From contig JAESRD010000058.1 of NCBI GenBank assembly GCA_016764835.1, positions 1 to 5,861 on the forward strand: a DNA stretch of 5,861 nt. The letters are read 5' to 3'. Each line of letters starts with the position of its first letter. Positions within the stretch are counted from its first letter, which is position 1. The translations under genes were made by a program, and so were the position numbers. The DNA is from Paracoccaceae bacterium (lineage in GTDB: Bacteria; Pseudomonadota; Alphaproteobacteria; Rhodobacterales; Rhodobacteraceae). Shown here piece after piece: positions 1-5,861 of the stretch. The notes below the pieces were generated by a model, which was not told the origin of the DNA, searched no databases, and saw nothing but the letters and a program-made list of their open reading frames with translations.

Positions 1-1
1 C

Positions 2-784
2 GTCGGCACCGGCGGCGACGGCAAACATACGCTTAACATTTCAACGGCCACAGCCTTTGTCACCGCCGGTGCGGGCGTCACTATTGCCAAACATGGCAAC
101 CGAAACCTGTCGTCCAAATCGGGCACGGCTGATGTGCAGACCCAGATGGGGATCAACGTTATGGTCGGCCCGGAAGTGGTTGAAAAGGCTATCAATGAAG
201 CCGGTATCGGCTTTATGATGGCACCGATGCACCATCCGGCAATGAAACATGTCGGACCGGTGCGGGCCGCATTGGGCACGCGAACGATCTTTAATATTTT
301 GGGGCCGTTAACCAACCCCGCATCGGTAAAATTTCAGCTCACGGGCGCATTTTCAGTCGACCTTATTCGACCAATGGCCGAAACATTGGCGGCTTTGGGC
401 ACAAAAACCGCCTGGCTTGTTCATGGCTCTGACGGCACTGATGAGTTAACGATTACTGGCAAGAGCTGGGTCGCCGGACTGGCCGCTGGCAAAGTAACCG
501 AATTTGAGGTGCATCCAGAAGATGCCGGGCTGCCGGTGCATCCGTTTGCAAGCATTCTTGGCGGCGCGCCGGCGCAAAATGCGGCCGCCTTTCGCGCTTT
601 GCTTACGGGTGAAAAAGGCGGCTACCGCGATGCGGTTTTGCTCAATGCCGCTGCTGCTCTTAAGATAGTTGGTAAGGTGAGCACCCTCGTTGAAGGTGTT
701 GAAATGGCAGCAGAAAGTATTGACGGCGGAAAAGCAATGGCGTCAGTTCAAGCGCTCGCACGTATAACCGGTGCGCCAAAATGA
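2..784 (+). CDS. trpD: Anthranilate phosphoribosyltransferase, C-terminal ~260 residues (5' truncated by window edge)
   Basis: TrpD joins anthranilate and PRPP to give phosphoribosylanthranilate, the second committed step of tryptophan synthesis in the cytosol. The reading frame is open from base 2, so the gene starts outside the window; against a usual length near 340 residues, roughly 80 N-terminal residues are missing. Visible family signatures in order are GTGGDG (PRPP diphosphate loop, bases 5-22), KHGNR (89-103), the SSKSG stretch just after it, the [20 protein letters not shown] block, and DGTDE (431-445), whose Asp-Glu pair binds the Mg ions of PRPP. An ATG at 134 lies downstream of the essential GTGGD and KHGNR motifs and cannot be the true start. 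The stop TGA (782-784) overlaps the ung start as ATGA. No damage is visible in the part shown. The family assignment is secure. Confidence 0.97.
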   Translation, partial: VGTGGDGKHTLNISTATAFVTAGAGVTIAKHGNRNLSSKSGTADVQTQMGINVMVGPEVVEKAINEAGIGFMMAPMHHPAMKHVGPVRAALGTRTIFNILGPLTNPASVKFQLTGAFSVDLIRPMAETLAALGTKTAWLVHGSDGTDELTITGKSWVAGLAAGKVTEFEVHPEDAGLPVHPFASILGGAPAQNAAAFRALLTGEKGGYRDAVLLNAAAALKIVGKVSTLVEGVEMAAESIDGGKAMASVQALARITGAPK

Positions 785-1476
785 TGCTCTCAAAACCAGA
801 CCTGCCGGGGTGGAATGATCTGCCGTTTTGGCAAGACGAGTTTGGCAAAATCCAGCAAAGATTGGCCGAAGATGACCGTGTGATTTTGCCGCCCGCCGCT
901 TTGGTATTTGCTGCATTCGAGGGGCTGAGCCCAGACAAAACCCGCGTGGTTATTCTTGGTCAAGACCCATATCCGACGCCGGGCCACGCGCATGGGCTTG
1001 CATTTTCGGTAACGCCGGGCACTAAACTTCCCCGTTCATTATCTAATATTTACAAAGAGATGCAGTCTGATATTGATGTAACGCCTTCAAACGGTGATCT
1101 ACACCACTGGGCCGAACAAGGCGTGTTGCTGCTCAACTCAGCGCTTACCGTGCCTGCCGGTGAGGCTGACAAACACGCCAAAATTGGCTGGCTCAGCTTG
1201 GTGACCCAAGTGCTTGAGCGGCTCTCAACCCAACCAACTTGCTTTATCCTTTGGGGCAAGAAAGCCCAGAACCTGTTTGATAAAGTTGGGATTTTCGGCG
1301 ATCACTTCGTATTGCGCTCAGCCCATCCCTCGCCGCTTTCGGCCCGCAATGGCTTCTTTGGCTCAAAACCATTTTCGCAGGTCAATCATTGGTTAGAGGC
1401 CCGCGGTGAGGCGCCCATTGATTGGGCCGGTGCAAATTCACAAGCATCTCTTTCCTTCGTGCAATCGCCTGAGTAA
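781..1476 (+). CDS. ung: Uracil-DNA glycosylase, family 1
   Basis: Ung cuts uracil from DNA, whether from cytosine deamination or dUMP misincorporation, starting base excision repair. The 231-residue product has the usual length and the family-1 blocks: [10 protein letters not shown] (57-65, with water-activating Asp62 and uracil-stacking Tyr64), HGLAFSV (71-77, Phe75 stacking), LLLNSALTV (116-124, Asn119 reading uracil), and HPSPLSA (182-188, catalytic His182, intercalating Leu186), then GFFGSKPF and the closing APIDW. Residue 65 is Pro where the E. coli and human enzymes have His. About 15 residues trail the family core. The start ATG at 781 overlaps the trpD stop; a second ATG at 784 gives a product one residue shorter and is equally possible. 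No Shine-Dalgarno is visible, so translation is probably coupled to trpD. Its place between trpD and trpC is unexpected; no LexA operator lies near it. Confidence 0.96.
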   Translation: MMLSKPDLPGWNDLPFWQDEFGKIQQRLAEDDRVILPPAALVFAAFEGLSPDKTRVVILGQDPYPTPGHAHGLAFSVTPGTKLPRSLSNIYKEMQSDIDVTPSNGDLHHWAEQGVLLLNSALTVPAGEADKHAKIGWLSLVTQVLERLSTQPTCFILWGKKAQNLFDKVGIFGDHFVLRSAHPSPLSARNGFFGSKPFSQVNHWLEARGEAPIDWAGANSQASLSFVQSPE

Positions 1477-1485
1477 TAGAACAAC

Positions 1486-2292
1486 ATGGATATTCTTGAA
1501 AAGATCAAAGCCTATAAACTGAAAGAAGTCGCGGCCCGCAAAGCGCTGATTTCAACCGAAGAGATTGAGCGCAGTGCCAAAGCAGCGTCTCCTGTGCGTG
1601 GCTTTGGCGCTCGTTTGGCCGAGGCGGCCAAAACCGGCTATGGTCTCATTGCCGAGATCAAAAAGGCTAGCCCTTCCAAAGGGTTGATCAGAGAAGACTT
1701 TGATCCGCCCACACTGGCAGCAGCTTACGAGGCTGGCGGAGCAACCTGTCTTTCTGTGTTGACCGATGGCCCAAGTTTTCAGGGCGCTGATGCTTATTTG
1801 GATGCGGCGCGCGCTGCCTGCACCCTGCCGGTTTTGCGCAAAGATTTCCTCTATGATCCATGGCAAGTTGCCGAGGCCCGCGCGCTGAATGCTGACTGCA
1901 TCTTGATCATCATGGCCTCGGTCTCTGACACGCAAGCGCTAGAGCTGGAAGACGCGGCGATCCGCTGGAACCTTGATGTTTTAATTGAGGTTCATGATGC
2001 CGAAGAACTCACGCGCGCCTGCGCGTTACGCTCGCCCCTGATTGGCATAAATAACCGCAATCTCAAGACCTTCGAGGTCACTCTTGAGACTACAAAAACA
2101 CTGGCCCGCCTTGTGCCCGAAGACCGGATGATCGTGGCTGAAAGCGGCCTGACTGTCCCCGGTGATCTGGCCGACCTTGCCCGGTATGGCGCCAGAGCGT
2201 TTCTCATCGGCGAAAGCCTGATGCGCCAAGATGATGTGGCAGCGGCCACGCGGCATATCTTGTCGCAGCCGCCAGTAATCGGAGGGCTCTGA
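1486..2292 (+). CDS. trpC: Indole-3-glycerol phosphate synthase
   Basis: TrpC closes the indole ring, turning carboxyphenylamino-deoxyribulose phosphate into indole-3-glycerol phosphate with loss of CO2 and water. The 268-residue product matches a single-function alphaproteobacterial enzyme, not the TrpC-TrpF fusion of E. coli. It is a TIM barrel with the expected active-site set: [11 protein letters not shown] (56-66, Glu57 and catalytic Lys59), LRKDF (117-121, general-acid Lys119), LIEVH (166-170, Glu168), GINNRNL (187-193, Asn189), AESG (218-221, Glu219, Ser220), and a phosphate-binding end at [12 protein letters not shown]. It begins 9 bases after the ung stop with only a weak upstream GAG as ribosome site, so coupling or reinitiation is likely. 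All key residues are present and the gene looks intact. Confidence 0.97.
   Translation: MDILEKIKAYKLKEVAARKALISTEEIERSAKAASPVRGFGARLAEAAKTGYGLIAEIKKASPSKGLIREDFDPPTLAAAYEAGGATCLSVLTDGPSFQGADAYLDAARAACTLPVLRKDFLYDPWQVAEARALNADCILIIMASVSDTQALELEDAAIRWNLDVLIEVHDAEELTRACALRSPLIGINNRNLKTFEVTLETTKTLARLVPEDRMIVAESGLTVPGDLADLARYGARAFLIGESLMRQDDVAAATRHILSQPPVIGGL
2281..2286 (+). promoter_or_regulatory. Shine-Dalgarno for moaC inside the end of trpC
   Basis: GGAGGG sits 8 bases before the moaC ATG at 2295 and is embedded in the last codons of trpC. It is the clearest ribosome-binding site in the gene run, supports ATG 2295 as the moaC start, and suggests moaC can recruit ribosomes by itself although it is only 2 bases from trpC. 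Confidence 0.75.
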
Positions 2293-2294
2293 AC

Positions 2295-2765
2295 ATGCTC
2301 ACGCATTTTGACGCCAAGGGTCAGGCGCATATGGTCGATGTATCTGACAAAGAAGTGACGTCGCGCACGGCGCGGGCCATCGGCTGGATCAAGATGAAGC
2401 CCGAGACATTGGCATTGGTGAACAGCGGCAATGCGGCCAAGGGTGATGTGACCGGCGTGGCCCGCTTGGCTGGGATAATGGCGGCAAAGAAATGCGCCGA
2501 TCTGATCCCGCTTTGCCACCCATTGCCCCTGAGCAAGGTCAGTGTTGCGCTGACACCCGACCCCGATCTGCCCGGCCTGCGGCTTGAGGCCGAGGTGCGC
2601 ACAACCGGGCGCACCGGCGTTGAGATGGAGGCGCTCACTGCCGTCAATATCGCCGCCCTGACCGTCTATGACATGCTCAAAGCCGCTGAGAAGAGCATGG
2701 AGATTGGCGGTATTAAGCTGGTCTATAAAGACGGCGGAAAATCTGGGACATATGAAGCGTCATGA
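2295..2765 (+). CDS. moaC: Cyclic pyranopterin monophosphate synthase
   Basis: MoaC acts with the radical-SAM enzyme MoaA in the first stage of molybdenum cofactor synthesis, converting 3',8-cyclo-7,8-dihydro-GTP to cyclic pyranopterin monophosphate. The 156 residues match the usual length near 160. Residues align to E. coli MoaC with a steady offset of two: Lys49 in AAKGDV, the lysines in [19 protein letters not shown] (62-81) with His75, Glu110 and Glu112 in [10 protein letters not shown], and Asp126 and Lys129 in TVYDMLKA. The GGKSG motif lies near the C-terminus (147-151). The start is set by the GGAGGG site and the conserved opening ([14 protein letters not shown]). The stop overlaps the moeA ATG by four bases. 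No moaA is in the window, so the partner is encoded elsewhere. Confidence 0.97.
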   Translation: MLTHFDAKGQAHMVDVSDKEVTSRTARAIGWIKMKPETLALVNSGNAAKGDVTGVARLAGIMAAKKCADLIPLCHPLPLSKVSVALTPDPDLPGLRLEAEVRTTGRTGVEMEALTAVNIAALTVYDMLKAAEKSMEIGGIKLVYKDGGKSGTYEAS

Positions 2766-3934
2766 TTACGGTTTCTGAAGCGCTTGAGCGGCTCTTCGCG
2801 CTGCTGCCCCCCCCGCAATCGCAGAACGTGCCGCTTATCGAGGCTCCCGGCCGGGTCATGCTAACCGACGCCGTGGCCCGGCGCGATCAGCCGCCCTTCG
2901 CCGCGTCGGCCATGGATGGATATGCTATGCGGCGGGATGATGTGCGCAGCGGCAACCAGCTGGACGTTATCGGCGAGGCCGCCGCTGGCCACCGCTACGG
3001 TGGCACTATTCAACCCGGCCAAACCGTGCGCATTTTTACCGGCGCGCCGGTACCGCAGGGCGGCGAGGCGGTCGTCATTCAAGAGAATGTCACCGCAACT
3101 GGCGGCCAGATCACGCTTGGCCCCGATGCGCCCGGCTCACAGAACATCCGCCCTGCCGCGGGTGATTTTGCCATTGGCTCAGTGCTGCACGCGCCGCGCC
3201 GGATACGCGCCGCAGACTGCGCGCTGCTGGCGGCGATGAATGTTGCCACGATCAGCGCCGCCCGCCGCCCCAGCGTGGCGATTATTGCCACAGGTGACGA
3301 GCTGGTCATGCCCGGCGAAGACCCGAATGAGAACCAGATCATTGCCTCAAACAGTTTTGGTCTGCATGCGATGATCAAGGCCGCCGGTGGCGCGCCGCGG
3401 TTGCTGCCAATCGCCAGAGACACGACAGAGGCACTGGCGCTGGCGCTTGAACTGGCGAAAGATGCAGACATCATCGTTACCATTGGCGGTGCGTCGGTTG
3501 GCGACCATGATCTTGTGGCCGCGGCCACCCAAGCCGCCGGTATGGAGCGCAGTTTTTGGAAGGTCGCTATGCGGCCCGGCAAGCCGCTTATGGCCGGTAA
3601 AATCGGCAAATCTGTCTTGATCGGCCTGCCCGGCAATCCGGTCTCGGCGCTGGTCTGTGGCCGGGTTTTCTTGATCCCGGTGATTGAGGCCATGCTGGGG
3701 CTACCGGCCAAAGCCCCGGCCCAACGCAGCCTGCCGCTGGCCGCCGCTTTGGCCGCCAACGGCCCCCGCGCGCACTTTCTGCGCGCCCAGATCACTGATG
3801 ACGGCGTGCGCGCCTTTGGCAAGCAAGACAGCTCCTTGCTGACCGTGCTTGCCGATGCTGATTGTCTGATCGTGCAGCCACCCGGCGACAGCGCAAGGGC
3901 CAAAGGTGAGATGATCAACATCATTGATCTTTAG
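2762..3934 (+). CDS. moeA: Molybdopterin molybdotransferase
   Basis: MoeA inserts molybdate into adenylylated molybdopterin to finish the molybdenum cofactor. The 390-residue product has the normal three-part build: an N-terminal MoeA domain (about 1-165) with [12 protein letters not shown] (44-55, Asp52) and RIFTGAPVP (90-98); a central molybdopterin-binding domain (about 170-310) with [17 protein letters not shown] (240-250), RPGKPLMAG (271-279) and [10 protein letters not shown] (288-297); and a C-terminal domain (about 320-390). The ATG overlaps the moaC stop as ATGA. A run of eight C (2807-2814) lies in codons 16-18; the frame is kept through it. It is the last gene of the run; no convincing terminator follows before the lexA promoter. 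Eukaryotic gephyrin is a distant relative. The gene looks intact. Confidence 0.96.
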   Translation: MITVSEALERLFALLPPPQSQNVPLIEAPGRVMLTDAVARRDQPPFAASAMDGYAMRRDDVRSGNQLDVIGEAAAGHRYGGTIQPGQTVRIFTGAPVPQGGEAVVIQENVTATGGQITLGPDAPGSQNIRPAAGDFAIGSVLHAPRRIRAADCALLAAMNVATISAARRPSVAIIATGDELVMPGEDPNENQIIASNSFGLHAMIKAAGGAPRLLPIARDTTEALALALELAKDADIIVTIGGASVGDHDLVAAATQAAGMERSFWKVAMRPGKPLMAGKIGKSVLIGLPGNPVSALVCGRVFLIPVIEAMLGLPAKAPAQRSLPLAAALAANGPRAHFLRAQITDDGVRAFGKQDSSLLTVLADADCLIVQPPGDSARAKGEMINIIDL

Positions 3935-3952
3935 GGCTAAAAGCAGAACCCA

Positions 3953-3981
3953 TTGACACAAAACAAGAACATGACTAGAAC
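3953..3981 (+). promoter_or_regulatory. Predicted lexA promoter (-35/-10)
   Basis: A perfect TTGACA (3953-3958) is followed after 17 bases by TAGAAC (3976-3981), which matches four of six positions of TATAAT. This would start transcription near 3988 and leave a leader of about 85 bases before lexA. The overlap with the LexA operator supports this reading. The start point itself is inferred. Confidence 0.7.
3967..3981 (+). promoter_or_regulatory. LexA operator (alphaproteobacterial SOS box, GAAC-N7-GAAC)
   Basis: GAAC at 3967-3970 and GAAC at 3978-3981 are separated by exactly seven bases. This is the reverse complement of GTTC-N7-GTTC, the direct-repeat LexA site known from alphaproteobacteria such as Rhodobacter and Caulobacter. 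It occupies the spacer and the -10 of the predicted promoter, so LexA bound here would block RNA polymerase and lexA would repress itself. I found no other copy with this spacing by eye in the window. Confidence 0.85.
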
Positions 3982-4022
3982 ATAGGCTAAACGCCTTGCT
4001 TTACATGCTTATCGTGCAAAGT

Positions 4023-4039
4023 CGGGCAAAGCCCGTTTT
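4023..4039 (+). terminator. Short GC hairpin with TTTT in the lexA leader (possible weak terminator or attenuator)
   Basis: CGGGC (4023-4027), loop AAA and GCCCG (4031-4035) form a five-pair stem followed directly by TTTT (4036-4039). It resembles a minimal intrinsic terminator. It lies after the lexA promoter and 34 bases before the lexA ATG, so it could end read-through from the trp/moa genes but would also affect lexA's own transcript. The stem and T-tract are short, so termination would probably be partial at best. Confidence 0.4.
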
Positions 4040-4067
4040 GGTGGATGGGCTCTGACAGGTGGATGGG
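4040..4067 (+). repeat. Direct repeat of GGTGGATGGG before lexA
   Basis: GGTGGATGGG occurs at 4040-4049 and again at 4058-4067, 18 bases apart. The second copy lies 6 bases before the chosen ATG and supplies the purine-rich ribosome-binding stretch (AGGTGGATGGGA). The two copies are in the same frame, each containing GTG GAT GGG, but an in-frame TGA at 4053-4055 separates them, so only the second copy could contribute a start codon. It may be a small tandem duplication. Confidence 0.7.
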
Positions 4068-4073
4068 AAAATT

Positions 4074-4751
4074 ATGCTCACGCGCAAACAGCTCGACCTT
4101 CTCGAGTTTATTCATGGCCGGATCAAACGCGACGGTGTGCCGCCGTCTTTTGATGAGATGAAAGAGGCGCTGAATTTACGCTCAAAGTCAGGGATCCACC
4201 GGTTGATCACGGCGCTTGAAGAGCGCGGGTTTATTCGGCGTTTGGCCCACCGGGCGCGGGCGCTCGAAATTGTAAAATTACCTGAAGCGTTGGAAGTAAA
4301 GCTGGGCGGCGGCGCGTTGCGACTGGTGGCTGAGGCCGCGCCAGCGCCCGCCCCCGAGCCGCATATGTTGGCTATTGAGCTGCCGGTCATGGGCCGCATC
4401 GCCGCCGGTGTGCCGATTGCCGCCATCAGCGAAGTGTCCCATAACATTGTTGTGCCGCAGAGCATGATTGGCCAGGGCGAGCACTTTGCGCTCGAGGTTC
4501 AAGGCGACTCGATGATTGATGCCGGGATCAATGACGGCGATGTTGTAATCATCCGCGAGACCAATAGCGCCGATGACGGTGATATAATCGTCGCCCTGAT
4601 TGACGATGAAGAAGCCACGCTAAAACGGCTGCGGCGCAAGGGCGCGATGGTCGCGCTTGAAGCGGCTAATCCGGCCTATGAGACCCGGCTTTTGCGCGCC
4701 GATCAGGTGCAGGTTCAGGGCAAACTTGTGGGGTTGATCCGCAGCTATTAG
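4074..4751 (+). CDS. lexA: LexA repressor (SOS response transcriptional repressor, S24 autoprotease)
   Basis: LexA represses DNA-damage genes and cleaves itself when RecA filaments form on single-stranded DNA. From ATG 4074 it has 225 residues: an N-terminal winged-helix DNA-binding domain (about 1-70, recognition region near [16 protein letters not shown]), a long Ala/Pro linker ([10 protein letters not shown], 87-96), and the S24 protease domain. The self-cleavage site Ala111-Gly112 lies in GRIAAGVP; the catalytic pair is Ser146 (GDSM) and Lys184 (ATLKRL). A GTG at 4059 is in frame and would add five residues (VDGKI), but alphaproteobacterial LexA proteins begin with MLT-KQLDLL and a purine-rich ribosome site fits ATG 4074. 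The LexA operator upstream predicts autoregulation. The stop overlaps that of the opposing comEC gene by four bases. Confidence 0.96.
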   Translation: MLTRKQLDLLEFIHGRIKRDGVPPSFDEMKEALNLRSKSGIHRLITALEERGFIRRLAHRARALEIVKLPEALEVKLGGGALRLVAEAAPAPAPEPHMLAIELPVMGRIAAGVPIAAISEVSHNIVVPQSMIGQGEHFALEVQGDSMIDAGINDGDVVIIRETNSADDGDIIVALIDDEEATLKRLRRKGAMVALEAANPAYETRLLRADQVQVQGKLVGLIRSY

Positions 4752-5861
4752 CGGGTCCATGGCCGCGCGCCAGCTTGTTCAAGCGCCGAGACAACTTCAA
4801 GTTTACCGTCGACAATATTAATGGCAAGCGCGCCGGTTTCACGCAAATAATCAGTGTCCCAAACTTGGCAGGGCCGCCCCTCCGCCTCGTCAGCCACAGT
4901 CAGGATCATAATCTGCGCGCCGTCGCAGCCCCGCACCTCGGCCAAAGCCATTTTGCCGCGTACCTGCATGATCGTGTTGCCCGCCAGTTCAAACCGCAAT
5001 ACCCGGCCGCGCAGCCCGTGCTGCGGGCCGAGGCCGGGCAGCTCGGCGGCCTCGGCTTGGCTGTTGATCGTGCCATCATTTTCCAGCCAGCTTGAGGCGG
5101 CATACCCGTCGGCCCGGTCGCGCGACAGTGCCCGGCCATCCTCGGTTAGCAACCCGATAAGCGAGCCGCTTTCGGCCACCAGTAGCGCCGGCCGCTGCGC
5201 CCCTGTCCACAGGTAAAACGCGCATGCCAAAGCGGCCAGCCCCAGCCAACGCTCTTTGCCGCGCCACAGCACAATGAACAGCCCGCCAAGGGCGATCAGC
5301 GGCAAAACGATCGGCGGTGGGGTGATGACCGCGCTAACAGCGCCGGGGGCATTGGCCACTTGGTCGGCGACAAACAAGATCCAACGCGAGCCGATTTCGA
5401 TCATAAACAGCGCCGGTGCCTCTAGGCCCAATGGCGCCGTCAACGCCAAAATAACCGCGCCGGGCATGACCAGAAAACCCATGGCGGGCACGGCCAAAAG
5501 GTTGGCCACCAGCCCGTATAGGGCGACGCGGTTAAAGTGGGCGGCGGCAAAGGGGGCTGTCGCTGTGCCAGCCACCAGAGATGACAGGATCAACATTGCC
5601 ACCGGCAAGATCCAGCGCCATTTGCTCTGCGGATCAGCCCGCAACATGCCGACTGAGCCAAAGATCCAGATCAGCGCCACCACGGCTGAGAATGACATCT
5701 GGAACCCGGCGCTGACCAAGCTCTCAGGCCGAAACACAAGCACGACCAGTGCTGCGGCGGCGACCGTGCGCAAAGATATCGCCCGCCTGTCGAGCAAGAT
5801 CGCCACCAGCGCCATGGCCGCCATAACAAAGGCGCGCTCGGTTGGCACCGCCCTGCCCGCC
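4748..5861 (-). CDS. comEC: ComEC/Rec2-family competence protein, C-terminal ~370 residues (5' end outside window)
   Basis: ComEC forms the inner-membrane channel that takes single-stranded DNA into the cell during transformation. The minus-strand frame stays open to the right edge ([16 protein letters not shown]), so the gene starts outside the window; GTG 5846-5848 is internal. The visible part holds the end of the Competence domain, with about nine hydrophobic segments over the first 215 residues counted from that GTG. Typical landmarks are [25 protein letters not shown] and [21 protein letters not shown] soluble tail of about 150 residues follows ([20 protein letters not shown]..., WLENDG, Cys308 and Cys327). 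The HxHxDH metal-binding motif of the metallo-beta-lactamase domain seen in Bacillus ComEC is absent from the tail. That the frame is ComEC is well supported; whether this strain is transformable is not shown. Confidence 0.9.
   Translation of the reverse strand, partial: AGRAVPTERAFVMAAMALVAILLDRRAISLRTVAAAALVVLVFRPESLVSAGFQMSFSAVVALIWIFGSVGMLRADPQSKWRWILPVAMLILSSLVAGTATAPFAAAHFNRVALYGLVANLLAVPAMGFLVMPGAVILALTAPLGLEAPALFMIEIGSRWILFVADQVANAPGAVSAVITPPPIVLPLIALGGLFIVLWRGKERWLGLAALACAFYLWTGAQRPALLVAESGSLIGLLTEDGRALSRDRADGYAASSWLENDGTINSQAEAAELPGLGPQHGLRGRVLRFELAGNTIMQVRGKMALAEVRGCDGAQIMILTVADEAEGRPCQVWDTDYLRETGALAINIVDGKLEVVSALEQAGARPWTR

Larger units (their letters stand above)
3935..4073 (+). 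other. moeA-lexA intergenic region
   Basis: This 139-base stretch is the only non-coding gap of note in the window. It holds the predicted lexA promoter and LexA operator in its first third, then a leader with a short hairpin plus TTTT and a duplicated 10-mer directly before lexA. It is visibly richer in A and T than moeA upstream. I see no tRNA, small ORF or known riboswitch in it. Confidence 0.8.

Noticed and set aside
134..136. ATG at 134 as the trpD start
   Set aside because: The essential GTGGD and KHGNR PRPP-binding motifs are upstream in the same open frame, so the gene is cut by the window edge rather than short.
1992..2519. Minus-strand open frame of 175 codons across the trpC-moaC junction
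   Set aside because: It covers two well-supported plus-strand genes, has a low-complexity Arg/Ser-rich translation, and no recognisable motif or ribosome site.
3079..3924. Long minus-strand open frame (281 codons) antisense to moeA
   Set aside because: It mirrors the moeA reading frame in GC-rich DNA, its Ser/Ala-rich translation resembles no family I know, and moeA on the plus strand has every expected motif.
3984..3996. AGGC-TAAAC-GCCT hairpin as a terminator for moeA
   Set aside because: The stem has only four pairs, no T-tract follows, and it lies right at the predicted lexA transcription start.
4059..4073. GTG at 4059 as the lexA start
   Set aside because: It would add VDGKI before the conserved MLT-KQLDLL opening, has no good ribosome site upstream, and lies in a duplicated 10-mer that itself serves as ribosome site for ATG 4074.
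4854..5216. Plus-strand open frame of 120 codons opposite comEC
   Set aside because: The translation is Ser/Pro/Arg-rich without motifs, while the minus-strand frame continues a coherent ComEC protein through the same bases.
5846..5848. GTG as the comEC start
   Set aside because: The frame remains open upstream to the edge with family-like residues, and a start here would discard the N-terminal half of the channel protein.
1..5861. Search for CRISPR arrays, tRNA or rRNA genes, insertion sequences, and an undescribed defence or mobile system
   Set aside because: Nearly all bases are covered by recognisable housekeeping genes, and no repeat arrays, transposase motifs, inverted terminal repeats or tRNA-like folds were seen.

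Overview
The window is an ordinary chromosomal stretch of an alphaproteobacterium, most likely from the Rhodobacterales. Three things point there: the gene order trpD-trpC-moaC-moeA-lexA with comEC opposing, the character of the proteins (for example the LexA N-terminus and the TrpD blocks), and an alphaproteobacterial LexA operator of the GAAC-N7-GAAC type in front of lexA. Species cannot be named from this sequence.

Layout. Bases 2-3934 hold a tightly packed plus-strand gene run: trpD (5' end outside the window), ung, trpC, moaC and moeA. trpD/ung and moaC/moeA overlap by ATGA, ung and trpC are 9 bases apart, and trpC and moaC are 2 bases apart with a good Shine-Dalgarno at the end of trpC. 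No internal promoter or terminator is evident, so this looks like one transcription unit covering two tryptophan steps (phosphoribosyl transfer to anthranilate, and indole-3-glycerol phosphate formation), one DNA-repair enzyme (uracil-DNA glycosylase) and two molybdenum cofactor steps (MoaC makes cPMP with MoaA; MoeA inserts molybdate).

Bases 3935-4073 are the only real intergenic region. It contains a perfect -35 (TTGACA), a LexA operator lying in the spacer and over the -10, a short GC hairpin followed by TTTT, and a 10-base direct repeat just before the lexA start. lexA (4074-4751) follows and is predicted to be self-repressed. Its stop codon overlaps that of the convergent minus-strand comEC, a competence/DNA-uptake membrane channel gene that fills the window to its right edge, with its N-terminal part outside.

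I see no mobile element, CRISPR array, RNA gene or evident new defence system. The points worth a second look are the position of ung inside the trpDC run, the LexA operator architecture, the leader with two mutually exclusive hairpins, and a Pro in the UDG motif where the E. coli and human enzymes have His.
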